64,000 bases of DNA, taken from Natrinema gelatinilyticum (GTDB lineage Archaea > Halobacteriota > Halobacteria > Halobacteriales > Natrialbaceae). The stretch is taken from contig NZ_CP100756.1 in NCBI RefSeq assembly GCF_024266705.1, positions 3,534,001 through 3,598,000 of the forward strand, read 5' to 3'. Shown piece by piece: positions 26,802-35,926 of this stretch (positions are counted from its first letter, which is position 1; each line of letters begins with the position of its first letter). Below the pieces are notes generated by a model. It was not told the origin of the DNA, did no database searches, and saw nothing but the letters and a program-made list of their open reading frames with translations. The position numbers were made by a program, and so were the translations under genes.

Positions 26802-28325
26802 TTACAGGAAATCGCTCAGACCAGCCTGGCCGTCGTCCGATTCGTCCTCGACTGCGGTACTGTCCGCCGATGCTGATTCCGTGGTGTCCCCGTCGTCTGC
26901 GTCCACGGCCGCGAACGTTCCCTGTTCGCTCGAGCCGCCGTCCTCATCGTCACCGACGGCTGTTCGGTCGTCCGTCTCGTCGGCCGCTTCGTCAGTGCTG
27001 GAACTCGCACGCTCGGCCACGAAAAACGCATTGCCGGCGTGTTCGACCGCTTCTTCTGTCTTTCGTTCCGCCGCGTCCTCGACGATCGACTGGACCTTGT
27101 TTGTGTCTTTCCCGCTGCCGGTGACGAACGAGAGTTCGGATTCGTCGAGGTCGTAGGCGGCGGCCATTCGAACGGTCAGGTCGCGATTCGTACAGTGATG
27201 TGTCAACCGCGAGAGAAACGGAAGTATCTCCCGTCGCACCGTCGCGACGCTCGTCCCTTCCCGTTCGGCGATACGCTCGGCGACCGCATCGCGGGTGTTC
27301 CGGGTTCCCTTGGTGCGGCCGAGTTTCGACCAGTAGCTCGGCGGGCCGTACCGAGTCCAGCCGCCCTTGTCGCTGCGCCTCGAGGCGGCGACGCCGGCGG
27401 TCATGTTGTCCGTGGCGTATCGCCAGTACGAGTAATTCTGGGAGGCCCTGACACGGCCGAGCCAGCGGTCCGCGTTCGAGAGGAACCCGTATGCGTCGGC
27501 CAGTTCAGCGCCCTCGTAGTCTTTCGGGACGTTGTCCTCGATCCAGTTGAGTAACTCGTCCGGCGTCTCATCGACGTCGTACGACGCCCGAAGTGCACCT
27601 TCGGCGTCTTCTTCCTTGATGAGCGCGTCCAGGAAGTCGAAGATACCCTCCGTCGTGTCGCGGTCGCCCGTGACGACATCCTCGACGGTTAGCATTTCAC
27701 CCTCATCGGCGACCGCCTGCAGGTCGTTGACCGCAGAGCGCAGGTCGCCGCTGGTCGACTCCGCGATCTTCTCTAGAGCTTCCTCGTCGAACTCGATGCC
27801 CTCGCGCCGACAGATATCCCGAAGAACGGGAACGATCGATCGTTTCGAGACGTCCCTGAACTCGATCGTTTCGCACGCGCTCCGAAGCGACTGGCTCATG
27901 TCGTAGAACTCGTTGGCAACGAGAACCACCGGCTGATTCGCCTCCTTGACGACGCGGGTGACCTCACTCGAGCCGCCGTAGTCCGCGTTCCCGTGGAAGT
28001 TATCCGCCTCGTCGAGGACGACGAGTCGACGGCCCGATCCACCACCCGTCAACGTACCGCTCTTCGCGGCTTCGCCCGCGATCCGTTCGATGACGTCCGC
28101 TTTTCGGTTGTCGCTGGCGTTGAGTTCCATCACTGGCCAGCCCATATCGGCGGCCAGCGCGTGAGCGGCGGAGGTTTTTCCGATACCGGGACTCCCGTGG
28201 ACGATCACCGCCTTCCGATGGTCCTCCCAGGTTTCGGCCCACTCCTCGAGTTCGTCGCGGGCCGTGTTGTTTCCGCGTACCTCCGACAGTGTCGACGGGC
28301 GGTACTTCTCGGTCCAGTCGGTCAT
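26802..28325 (-). CDS. rfcL: Replication factor C large subunit
   Basis: 507 residues. AAA+ clamp loader: N-terminal WTEKYRP motif, Walker A GSPGIGKT (44-51), Walker B LVVLDEAD (101-108), and SRC-like region near SACETIEFRD. The C-terminus is an acidic low-complexity stretch that ends in GQAGLSDFL, a PCNA-interacting peptide. It opens and loads the PCNA clamp together with RfcS at replication forks. The start region is partly duplicated at 29107-29183 (see repeat entry). Confidence 0.95.
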   Translation of the reverse strand: MTDWTEKYRPSTLSEVRGNNTARDELEEWAETWEDHRKAVIVHGSPGIGKTSAAHALAADMGWPVMELNASDNRKADVIERIAGEAAKSGTLTGGGSGRRLVVLDEADNFHGNADYGGSSEVTRVVKEANQPVVLVANEFYDMSQSLRSACETIEFRDVSKRSIVPVLRDICRREGIEFDEEALEKIAESTSGDLRSAVNDLQAVADEGEMLTVEDVVTGDRDTTEGIFDFLDALIKEEDAEGALRASYDVDETPDELLNWIEDNVPKDYEGAELADAYGFLSNADRWLGRVRASQNYSYWRYATDNMTAGVAASRRSDKGGWTRYGPPSYWSKLGRTKGTRNTRDAVAERIAEREGTSVATVRREILPFLSRLTHHCTNRDLTVRMAAAYDLDESELSFVTGSGKDTNKVQSIVEDAAERKTEEAVEHAGNAFFVAERASSSTDEAADETDDRTAVGDDEDGGSSEQGTFAAVDADDGDTTESASADSTAVEDESDDGQAGLSDFL

Positions 28326-28382
28326 TGTGGTATGGTTGGTGTGAGTCGCGTTTAGTGGTTGCGGAGCGTCACTCTTCGTCGA
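28304..28382. repeat. Direct repeat flanking vapBC, copy 1 (rfcL start)
   Basis: Covers the first codons of rfcL and its upstream sequence. The first 21 bases and an 11-base block 51 bases further on are identical to copy 2, with the same spacing; the stretch between has diverged. Confidence 0.7.
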
Positions 28383-28743
28383 CAGACTTCAGGTCGAGGC
28401 GTGAGGTAATACCCTCGTATGCGCCGTCACTCGAGACGATGGTATCACCGTTCGATTCGACGAGGTGGAGCGCGTCGAACGGCGTGAACTCGTGGTCTTC
28501 GACGTACGTTGCTGCGGAGACGACGGTATCCACGTCACCACGTACCTCGACGAGATTGGCGGCGTTCGTGACGACGCGTTCAGTATCTCGTTCCTCGCGG
28601 TAGGCGACCAGAAGGAGTTCGATAAGCGTGAATTGTGACGTCCACAACTCGTCCTGTCGGTTTCGGTATATCGTTTCGGCGGCGTCTCCGAGCCAGTCTT
28701 CGTTCTTGATGAGCGCGAGCAGAAAGTCGGTTTCCACATACAT
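28369..28743 (-). CDS. vapC: VapC-type PIN-domain ribonuclease toxin
   Basis: 124 residues. PIN-domain features: YVETDFLLALI at the start with the first catalytic Asp, a central Glu in SQFTLIELLL, and ATYVEDHEFTPFDALHLV near the end carrying Asp residues. PIN toxins cleave RNA and are neutralised by the paired antitoxin. Its ATG directly follows the stop codon of the upstream antitoxin gene, so the two are translated together. Confidence 0.88.
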   Translation of the reverse strand: MYVETDFLLALIKNEDWLGDAAETIYRNRQDELWTSQFTLIELLLVAYREERDTERVVTNAANLVEVRGDVDTVVSAATYVEDHEFTPFDALHLVESNGDTIVSSDGAYEGITSRLDLKSVDEE

Positions 28744-28974
28744 TTATCGTCCAGCCTCGTCGAGGGCCGCCTCTCGTGCGTCTTCTCGAAGCCCATCTAT
28801 CGACTTGTCGACGTCCGCGAACTCGTCTCTGAGCGCGTCGAGTGGATCGTCAGCGATTGGAACTAATTTGATTCCGTCGTGAAGCTGAACGATGTGATAC
28901 CGCTCACCGTATCGTTCGCGTACTTCTTTCGGAAGCGTGAGACGGCCGCGGTCGTCCAGCGACACATCGGACAT
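28744..28974 (-). CDS. vapB: VapB-type AbrB/MazE-fold antitoxin
   Basis: 76 residues. The first half is a swapped-hairpin AbrB/SpoVT DNA-binding domain (LDDRGRLTLPKEVRERYGERYHI...), the second half is an acidic helix that would cover the toxin. It is the antitoxin for the VapC gene that starts right at its stop. Such pairs usually repress their own promoter. Confidence 0.88.
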   Translation of the reverse strand: MSDVSLDDRGRLTLPKEVRERYGERYHIVQLHDGIKLVPIADDPLDALRDEFADVDKSIDGLREDAREAALDEAGR

Positions 28975-29369
28975 ATCTCACTGTTTGGTGGGCAAAGTCA
29001 AAAATATTCCCCGCGTTTACCAGACCACCCATCTACGAGCGGGACTGTTGAGTTCCTCGTTCGCGAACTATCACCCGGCACATCGAATCAATATCATATT
29101 TCCCCGACTTCTCGGTCCAGTCGGTCAGTACCGAGTGAGAAGTAAAGAACACGCTTCGTGGTTGCGGACGCCACTCATCGGCGACGGGCATCGTCGTGTC
29201 GGCCGCGTCTCACGGGGGTCACCGGGCGTCGAAGACGACGGGTGCGAGACACCCGGACGACGCGTTGGTCGGCCCGGTTCGCAACCACAGCACCAACGGT
29301 ATCTGATCGAGTAGCCGTGCTCCCGATACCGGGTGGGGTCGGATCGACGTTTTCTCCGCGAAGCAGCGA
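28975..29369. other. Gene-free stretch upstream of vapB
   Basis: 395 bp. No family-like ORF. It holds the vapBC promoter side and, at 29107-29183, the diverged copy of the rfcL start region. Confidence 0.5.
29107..29183. repeat. Direct repeat flanking vapBC, copy 2
   Basis: Repeats the rfcL start region (copy 1 at 28304-28382): 21 identical bases, a diverged 30-base middle of the same length, then 11 identical bases and a similar end. Confidence 0.7.
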
Positions 29370-29993
29370 TTACGCTCCGTCGTTCCCCTCGGGTTCGATT
29401 TCGCGAAGGCAGTCCCGCGCGAGCGGATTCACGGCCGTGTCACTGACGGTCTCATAGTCGGATCGGTCGGTCGTAAGCGAGGAGATTATGGTACCGTCGC
29501 TGCCGTAGTTCGGAATTTCGATGAAAATCTTCTTTGGCCTCTGGGTCACGTTGGATTTGGTTCCGATTTCGAACACGACCGTCCCGGTGAACGGCGCTGG
29601 GACGTCCTCACCGAACACGATGCCGTCCTCGAGAATCGTATTTCCGAAGAGACCGTCGTCGAAGAATCCCGTGCTCGCGAAGGCGACGTCACTATCCTCG
29701 AACGTGCCGGTGACCTCCGCTCGAGTACAGGATGGAAACGTGATGACGCGCCCCGAACCGTCGGTCTGTTTTGCTTTCTTCTTTTTGCCGTCGACCTTAC
29801 CTTTTTTCTCACGAGAACTTTCGTCGCTCTTTTCGACGTCGCTCCTGCTTTTGTTTGCCTCTTTCTCGCTCGAGTCGGTCCCGTTCTCGTCTGTTTCGAA
29901 TCCGGGGCCCGTCTCGCCGGCCGGATTCGCGTTGAGACAACCAGCGAGTCCGGTTCCGAATCCGGCCGCAACGAGGAATTTCCGTCGGTCCAT
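29370..29993 (-). CDS. Tat-exported lipoprotein of unknown function
   Basis: 207 residues. MDRRKFLVAAGFGTGLAGC has a twin-arginine motif and a lipobox (LAGC), so it should be a lipid-anchored surface protein. A Lys/Glu/Ser-rich linker (residues about 35-78) leads to a domain of about 120 residues with strands such as RVITFPSCTRAEVTGTFED and GTVVFEIG. No family recognised. The upstream AT-rich region contains a likely promoter. Confidence 0.75.
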   Translation of the reverse strand: MDRRKFLVAAGFGTGLAGCLNANPAGETGPGFETDENGTDSSEKEANKSRSDVEKSDESSREKKGKVDGKKKKAKQTDGSGRVITFPSCTRAEVTGTFEDSDVAFASTGFFDDGLFGNTILEDGIVFGEDVPAPFTGTVVFEIGTKSNVTQRPKKIFIEIPNYGSDGTIISSLTTDRSDYETVSDTAVNPLARDCLREIEPEGNDGA

Positions 29994-30424
29994 GTTCGGA
30001 TGGAATAACGCCCTCCTGTATAAATTGTCTGATTTTTATCATTAGCTGTTACAGTCATCGGTCTATGAGTGAGACCCAATATCACGAGCCACAACCGGGG
30101 GAAACAGAGTCATTTTGGACGAGGTCATATCGACTCACCGGTAGTAATGTACTGTTCTCGAAATTATTTCCAGTTTCCGGCGGTCGGTGTCTTAACGGGA
30201 TCGGTGACGGCTGTCTCCCTCAGGACCACTCCGACCTGCGTTCGATGCGAGCAGATACCGACCGCTCCCGGGTCGGAAAACGAATCGACGTACTCATGAG
30301 GCGACGTTCGAACCGTTACCAACGCTCGAAACGAGAGTCTGTCGCTAATTGAGACGCAGATGAACGAGCGGTCTAGCCATCTCAACCACCAGCGACCGAA
30401 GTGCCACTGCGAGACGCTGCGGGT
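29994..30424. other. Intergenic region, no supported gene
   Basis: About 430 bp upstream of the lipoprotein gene and beyond the end of the CorC-like gene. A 95-codon plus-strand frame (30065-30352) shows no family resemblance. Confidence 0.5.
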
Positions 30425-31780
30425 TCAGTCAGACGACTCCTCTGCTTCCGGGGGCACTTCGTTGACGAGCACCCTCGAGATCCGGGTTCCATCCACGTCG
30501 TCGACCGTCAACTCGTAGCCGGCGACCTCGATCACGTCACCGACTTCGGGTGCCCTGCCCAGACGACTCAACACCAGGCCGCCGACCGTGTCGAACGCTT
30601 CGCTCTCGAAATTCGTTTCGAGCGTCTCGTTTACCGCGGCGAGTGAGACACCGCCGTCCATGGCGTACTGACCATCCGCGAGTTCGTCGATGGAGGGCTC
30701 CAGTTCGGCGATGTCGAATTCGTCCTGTATTTCACCGACGACCTGTTCGATGATGTCTTCGATAGTCAGAATGCCCTCGAAGGCCCCCCACTCGTCGATA
30801 ACGACGGCCAGTTGGACGTTCTGGCGACGAAACTCGGCGAGTATCTCGTCGATCCGGCGCGTTTCCGGAACGTAGAGAACGTCTCGGGCCAGGTCACGTG
30901 CGGTCGGTTCGCCGCTCGAGGGCTCGTCGGCGCGGTCCGCCGTTTCGATCGCGTGGAGTACGTCTTTCGCGTGAACGAATCCGACGACCGGTTCGTCGGC
31001 CTCCTCATCGACGACGGGAAACCGGGTGTAGCTCCCGCTCGAGGCGATGGCTCGAAGTTCTGAGAGCGGCATATCTGCCTGAACGGTGACCACGTCCGGG
31101 CGGGGGACCATCACCTCGCGGGCGACCGTTTCACTCAGATCGAAGATCGCTTCGATCATTTCGACTTCGGCCATGTCGACCGTCCCCTGTTCACCGGAAC
31201 GAGAGACGATTCGCAGGATCTCCTCCTCGCTGTGGCTTTCGTCGCGCTCGGATGCCGGTTCGACGCCGACGAGGCGCGTGAAGAAATTTGCCGTCCCGTT
31301 GAAAACGATGATCCCGGGGATGAAGACGTAGTAGAAGGCCTTCATCGGTGCAGCGACCAGCAGTGCGATCCGCTCGGCCTCCGCGATGGCGAGCGTCTTC
31401 GGCGCGAGTTCCCCGAAAACGACGTGCAGAAAGGTTATCACACCGAACCCGATCGCGATCGAGACGAGGTGGATCGACCCCGCGGGAAGCACTTCACCGA
31501 GGACAGGATCGATGAGCGAGGCGACGGCCGGTTCGCCGACCCATCCCAGCCCCAGCGAGGAGATGGTGATCCCGAGCTGCGTTACCGCGAGGTAGTCGTC
31601 CAGATCGTCCGTGGCTTCCTGGACCAGTTTCGCCGACGAGCGACCTTCCTCGACGAGCGTCTCGATTCTGGTCGATCGGATCCGAACGTACGCGAACTCC
31701 GCGGCGACGAAAAACCCGTTCAGAAAGACCAGAAAGAACGCGAAGAGGAGTCTCCCGAGCGAGAACGCGAGATCTACCAT
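30425..31780 (-). CDS. CNNM/CorC-type membrane protein with CBS domains
   Basis: 451 residues from the ATG at 31780; the frame is open to 31900 but the earlier part is not membrane-like. An N-terminal DUF21 transmembrane domain (LLFAFFLVFLNGFFVAAEFA... VVFGELAPKTLA), two CBS domains (VMVPRPDV; ILTIEDIIEQVVGEIQDEFD) and a C-terminal CorC_HlyC domain (YAMDGGVSLAAVNETL, GGLVLSRLGR). Relatives export or sense Mg2+ or Co2+. Divergent from the CinA-like gene. Confidence 0.92.
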   Translation of the reverse strand: MVDLAFSLGRLLFAFFLVFLNGFFVAAEFAYVRIRSTRIETLVEEGRSSAKLVQEATDDLDDYLAVTQLGITISSLGLGWVGEPAVASLIDPVLGEVLPAGSIHLVSIAIGFGVITFLHVVFGELAPKTLAIAEAERIALLVAAPMKAFYYVFIPGIIVFNGTANFFTRLVGVEPASERDESHSEEEILRIVSRSGEQGTVDMAEVEMIEAIFDLSETVAREVMVPRPDVVTVQADMPLSELRAIASSGSYTRFPVVDEEADEPVVGFVHAKDVLHAIETADRADEPSSGEPTARDLARDVLYVPETRRIDEILAEFRRQNVQLAVVIDEWGAFEGILTIEDIIEQVVGEIQDEFDIAELEPSIDELADGQYAMDGGVSLAAVNETLETNFESEAFDTVGGLVLSRLGRAPEVGDVIEVAGYELTVDDVDGTRISRVLVNEVPPEAEESSD

Positions 31781-32220
31781 CGGTCCCACCTCGGAAACTG
31801 CGAGTGTTCCGGCGCCGTCGCTGTCACGTCGGCGCCGCTTCGAACCCGGTACCCGATTTGACAAGTCCGCGTTGGTCCACCGATGGAACGATGGAGCCAC
31901 CCGGGCGAGGGGGACGGGACGACGATCCCACCGTCGATAACCACGATCATACGATCACTTGGCATACCACTTACAAAACCGTGCCGCTGATGGGCGGGAA
32001 AAGGGTCGACTCGGTCCGGATTTCGTCTCGATTCGAACCTCGCACTGTCACAGATTCCCACACGGAGTGAATACATCACGACCCGATTCCATGTCGATCG
32101 ACACACGCTCCGCGGCCGATGGTCGCGGTCCGGACGTGGATAGCCAGTCACGGTATCGGACCGTCTGGTCACGATGGCCACACCCGATGTGAATAACTGT
32201 CCATACCTCGTACGCCGTCT
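31781..32220. other. Divergent promoter region, no gene seen
   Basis: 440 bp between the starts of the CorC-like gene and the CinA-like gene. No supported ORF. Confidence 0.5.
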
Positions 32221-32982
32221 ATGAACGTCGCGATCCTCACCGTCGGCGACGAACTTCTCGCAGGGGCGACGACCAACACCAACGGGTCGTGGTTGGCAGA
32301 GCGAATCACAGCGCGGGGCAGCACGGTCGATCGAATCCTGACGATTCCCGACGACCGCGAACTGATCGCGGACTACGTCGCCCGCTGGCGCGACGAGTTC
32401 GACGCCGTCATCGTCACCGGGGGAATCGGGGGAACGCCCGACGACGTCACCGTCGAAGCCGTCACCGACGGCCTCGATCGCGCGTTCGTGGTCCACGGAG
32501 ACATCCACGAGCGCCTGGTCGAGAAGGCGGCCGCGTTCCGCGACGAGAACCCCGAACTGATCGACGAGTACGACCTGCAACTCGACCTCGAGGCCGCAGC
32601 ATCGATCCCCGAAGGGGCGACGCCGATCGTCGTCGAGGAAGGCTGGGCACCGGGCTGTGTCGTCGAGAACGTCTACGTCTTCGCGGGCATCCCGACCGAA
32701 ATGCGGGCGATGTTCGAGCAGGTAGCCGACGAATTCCACGGTGCCTCGAGTGCGGAAACGCTCTACACCCCGGCCCCCGAGGGAGCGCTCCACGAGGCCC
32801 TCGAGGGAGTTACCGAGCGGTTCGACGTCTCGGTCGGCAGTTATCCCCGAAGCGAAGAGCGACCGGGCCGAATACGGGTCTCGAGTACCGATCCCGAGAC
32901 TGTCGAGTCGGCGATCACGTGGCTGCGAGCGAACGTCGAGACGACAGCGCCGCCGTCGGTGAGCGAAAACGAATCTCAGTGA
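32221..32982 (+). CDS. CinA-like molybdopterin-binding domain protein
   Basis: 253 residues. N-terminal MoCF/CinA domain: ILTVGDELLAGATTNTNGSWLAE, then VIVTGGIGGTPDDVT with the GG-x-x-PDD motif. The C-terminal region has APGCVVENVYVFAGIPTEM as in CinA. CinA-type proteins act as nicotinamide nucleotide or ADP-ribose pyrophosphatases; this one lacks the deamidase half, so the reaction is uncertain. The last 70 residues are specific to archaeal forms. Confidence 0.85.
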   Translation: MNVAILTVGDELLAGATTNTNGSWLAERITARGSTVDRILTIPDDRELIADYVARWRDEFDAVIVTGGIGGTPDDVTVEAVTDGLDRAFVVHGDIHERLVEKAAAFRDENPELIDEYDLQLDLEAAASIPEGATPIVVEEGWAPGCVVENVYVFAGIPTEMRAMFEQVADEFHGASSAETLYTPAPEGALHEALEGVTERFDVSVGSYPRSEERPGRIRVSSTDPETVESAITWLRANVETTAPPSVSENESQ

Positions 32983-33225
32983 GGGCCCGAAACGACGATC
33001 CCGCGATCAGCGTGTCGAGGTCGAGGAGGGGGTACATCCCATCACGACGAGAATCGCCCGCGTGTCGAACTTCGAGGCGAACAACGAATCACCGAACAAT
33101 CCCGTGAACGCGACGCGAACGACGGTCGATGGGATACGCCGGCGACTGAAACCGTGACGGCGTGACCGTTCGGACACGAGAGACGTCTTCGGTAGGTACT
33201 TCTGCCAACCGGGAGACCGACGAGT

Positions 33226-33936
33226 ATGAGCGGGCGTGGACCGAAACGGGAACTCGCGGAGAAAATCGCCGGGGAGGTTACGCTGAGCAACGATCCCGGC
33301 TCGACGCTTCGCAAGTGGCGAACCGATTTCGACATCTCGCAGACGGACCTCGCGGCAGAACTCGAGGTCTCCTCCTCGGTGATCTCCGATTACGAGAGCG
33401 GCCGCCGGGAGAGCCCCGGCATCGGTGTCGTCGGTCGACTCGTGGAGGGACTGCTCGCGATCGACGAACGCCGGGGCAGCGAACGCATCCGTCAGTACGG
33501 CCGAGTTCTCTCGGCGGGGTTCGAAAGCGACGTCGTCTACGATCTCCGGGAGTACGCCACGTCGATCTCACTCTCGCGGCTCTACGCCGACCTCGAAGCG
33601 ACCGAAGTCGCCTCGAGCGGTACTGATCGCGTGAGCGGTCACACGGTAATCGACAGTATCGAGGCGATCACGCGGCTCTCGAGCGAGGAGTTCTTTCGAC
33701 TCTACGGGCAGAGTACGAACCGTGTGCTCGTGTTCACGGGTGTGACGCGCGGCGAATCGCCCCTCGTCGCGCTCCGCGTCGTCAATCCGACGCCGAACGC
33801 CGTCGTCCTCCACGGTATCGACGAGGACGATCTCTGGGATCACGCGGCCGATCTGGCCCGAATCGACGGCTACTCACTTGCCGTGACGAACACGCCGTTA
33901 GACGACATGCTCGAGCATCTCGTGAGTCTCGAGTGA
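33226..33936 (+). CDS. XRE-type helix-turn-helix regulator with C-terminal sensor-like domain
   Basis: 236 residues. Residues about 24-75 are an XRE/Cro helix-turn-helix: LRKWRTDFDISQTDLAAELE with recognition helix VSSSVISDYESGRRESPG. The rest (EEFFRLYGQSTNRVLVFTG, ESPLVALRVVNPTPNAVVLHG) matches a conserved archaeal extension of unknown role. Such proteins are found as single genes in most Euryarchaeota and act as transcription factors. It converges on gcvH. Confidence 0.82.
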   Translation: MSGRGPKRELAEKIAGEVTLSNDPGSTLRKWRTDFDISQTDLAAELEVSSSVISDYESGRRESPGIGVVGRLVEGLLAIDERRGSERIRQYGRVLSAGFESDVVYDLREYATSISLSRLYADLEATEVASSGTDRVSGHTVIDSIEAITRLSSEEFFRLYGQSTNRVLVFTGVTRGESPLVALRVVNPTPNAVVLHGIDEDDLWDHAADLARIDGYSLAVTNTPLDDMLEHLVSLE

Positions 33937-33959
33937 CCGACTCCGACTCGTCGCACTAC

Positions 33960-34020
33960 GTAGTAGCAGGCGAGAACTGCGTCCTGAAGGGCGGGGAGGA
34001 TATCAAGCAACCTGGTACGA
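33960..34020 (+). mobile_element. Possible TnpB right-end remnant
   Basis: A plus-strand frame reads VVAGENCVLKGGEDIK, resembling the tail and right end of IS1341-type TnpB elements. There is no transposase core. Weak. Confidence 0.25.
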
Positions 34021-34086
34021 ACCTCGGATCGAGTTCCTCGCTGCCTCGCAGGCTACGGGCAGTCTATCCGGTCACGGAAATCGGCG

Positions 34087-34116
34087 GAAATTCGTGACGG
34101 CAGAAATTCGTGACGG
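34087..34116. repeat. Two tandem 14-bp repeats
   Basis: GAAATTCGTGACGG occurs twice with two bases between, in the gap where the XRE gene and gcvH converge. Function unknown. Confidence 0.55.
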
Positions 34117-34232
34117 AGCAATCGGTATCACGTGCGTGACGGGGCAGCCGATACCCCGCCTGCCGAATTCGGAACGGCGGGGAACCTGCTGCTCGCGCTG
34201 GCTCGCCGTGCCTCGCGCGGAATCACCCGGCT

Positions 34233-34616
34233 TCAGGCGATCTGGTCACGGTAGTCGTCTGCGGTAAGCAATTCCTCGAGTTGCTCACCGTTCTCGGGGT
34301 CAATCTCGAGCATCCAGCCCTCGCCGAACGGATCGTCGTTGACGAGTTCGGGTGCGTCGAACAGGGCATCGTTGATCGCGACGACCTCGCCGGCGACGGG
34401 CGCATAGAGGTCGGAGACGGCCTTGATCGACTCAACGACGCCGAACTCTTCGTTTTGCCCTACGGTGTCGCCCTCGTCGGGGAGTTCGACGAAGACTACG
34501 TCGCCGAGTTCGTCCTGTGCGAAGTCCGAGATGCCGACGCGAACGACGCCGTCCGTCTCCCATGCCCATTCGTGCGATTCTAGATACCGTCTGTCGTCGG
34601 GTACGTCGAAGCTCAT
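34233..34616 (-). CDS. gcvH: Glycine cleavage system H protein
   Basis: 127 residues, family-typical. The lipoyl-lysine is K65 in [15 protein letters not shown]. It carries the aminomethyl group between P, T and L proteins. Its ATG overlaps the gcvT stop by one base (TAATG), so gcvT-gcvH is an operon. The P subunits are about 15 kb away in this window. Confidence 0.97.
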   Translation of the reverse strand: MSFDVPDDRRYLESHEWAWETDGVVRVGISDFAQDELGDVVFVELPDEGDTVGQNEEFGVVESIKAVSDLYAPVAGEVVAINDALFDAPELVNDDPFGEGWMLEIDPENGEQLEELLTADDYRDQIA

Positions 34617-35713
34617 TATACTGTGTCGATGAAGGGCGTTGTTTCAACTCTTGCTTTTTTCGACTGGCCACGGACGACCACCTGCAGGGTCGTGCCCGGC
34701 TCCGCGTACTCGGTCGGCACGTAGCCGAGGCCGATCGGTTTCTCGAGGGTCGGGCTCATCGTTCCGCTGGTGACCGTGCCGATGACTCGGCTCTCGACGG
34801 TCGTAATGTCGTAGCCGTGTCGGGGGACGCCGCGATCGATCAACTGGAAGCCGACGAGCTTCTCGTCGACACCTGCGGCCTCGATCTCGGCCAGGGCGTC
34901 CCGACCGACGAACGAGGTCTCGAGTGCGACCGTAAAGCCGATCCCAGCCTCGTAGGGCGTCCGGGGATCGGCCTCGGAATCGAAGTCCTGCCCGGCGAGT
35001 AACAGACCGGCCTCGATGCGGAGCGTGTCCCTGGCCCCGAGGCCGCAGGGCTGACAGTCGAACGCCGCCCAGATTTCCTCCGCCGCTCCCCAGGGGAGGA
35101 TCAGTTCGAACCCGTCTTCGCCGGTGTACCCAGTCCGGGCCGTCCAGCACTCGACGCCGTCGATCGTCGTGTACCGGGCCTCGAACCGCTCGAGGTCATC
35201 GGCGGACTCGTCGGTCCGGCTCTCGATCAGATCGACCGCAGACGGTCCCTGAACGGCGAACATAGCGTACTCGTCGGTCCGGTTGTCGACGGTCGCGTCG
35301 AGGCCCCACTCGTTGCGGTAGCTAATCCACCGTTCGTGCGTCGTCTCGTCGGTGCCGGCGTTAGGGACGAACAGGTAGGTCGCCTGGTCGTCCTCGTCGG
35401 GCAGCCGGTAGACGACCGTGTCGTCGAGGATGATGCCGTCCTCGTCAGTGATCGCGGCGTACTGCGAATTGCCCACCTGGAGTCGTTCGACGTCGTTCGA
35501 CGTCAGCCGTTGCATCAATTCCGTTGCATCGGGTCCGGTGACGTGGATCTGGCCCATGTGCGAGACGTCGAAGATGCCGACGTCCTCCCGGACGGCCGCG
35601 TGTTCGATCTGGATCGAGTCGAATTCGACCGGCATGTCCCAGCCGCCAAACTCCGTGAACTTCGCTCCGCGTTCGTCGTGAATCCCACGTAACGGCGACG
35701 TCTGAAGCGGCAT
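34616..35713 (-). CDS. gcvT: Glycine cleavage system T protein (aminomethyltransferase)
   Basis: 365 residues from the ATG at 35713; the frame runs to 36115 but the earlier part is not conserved-looking. Features: [27 protein letters not shown], the [11 protein letters not shown] segment and the C-terminal barrel with [21 protein letters not shown]. It moves the one-carbon unit from H-protein to tetrahydrofolate or a related carrier. It is the first gene of gcvT-gcvH and is divergent from an aldehyde dehydrogenase. Confidence 0.95.
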   Translation of the reverse strand: MPLQTSPLRGIHDERGAKFTEFGGWDMPVEFDSIQIEHAAVREDVGIFDVSHMGQIHVTGPDATELMQRLTSNDVERLQVGNSQYAAITDEDGIILDDTVVYRLPDEDDQATYLFVPNAGTDETTHERWISYRNEWGLDATVDNRTDEYAMFAVQGPSAVDLIESRTDESADDLERFEARYTTIDGVECWTARTGYTGEDGFELILPWGAAEEIWAAFDCQPCGLGARDTLRIEAGLLLAGQDFDSEADPRTPYEAGIGFTVALETSFVGRDALAEIEAAGVDEKLVGFQLIDRGVPRHGYDITTVESRVIGTVTSGTMSPTLEKPIGLGYVPTEYAEPGTTLQVVVRGQSKKARVETTPFIDTV

Positions 35714-35891
35714 ATCCGCAACGTCATCCGCAGAGTAGTAATGTCTTTTCGTCGGCTGGCGCGGTCTCGGGTGTCCCGAGACCGAACTCGGCCGGTCACC
35801 CGAGAGCGAAGCGGTCGCCCAACTCGTTCGAATCGGTGTTGTATAACCACTACCGGTTACAACGGCTCGAACTATCGTCTCCGGTTGCCGA

Positions 35892-35921
35892 AAATATATC
35901 ATTAAAAACAACGTGACACGT
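35892..35921 (+). promoter_or_regulatory. TATA box and palindrome upstream of aldehyde dehydrogenase 1
   Basis: AAATATAT at 35892-35899, then the palindrome ACGTG-A-CACGT at 35911-35921, then the ATG at 35927. The palindrome sits between TATA box and start codon, where a repressor would block initiation. Confidence 0.5.
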
Positions 35922-35926
35922 GATAG

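Noticed and set aside
30065..30352. 95-codon plus-strand frame between lipoprotein and CorC-like gene
   Set aside because: No family resemblance and irregular codon composition; overlaps the lipoprotein promoter region.
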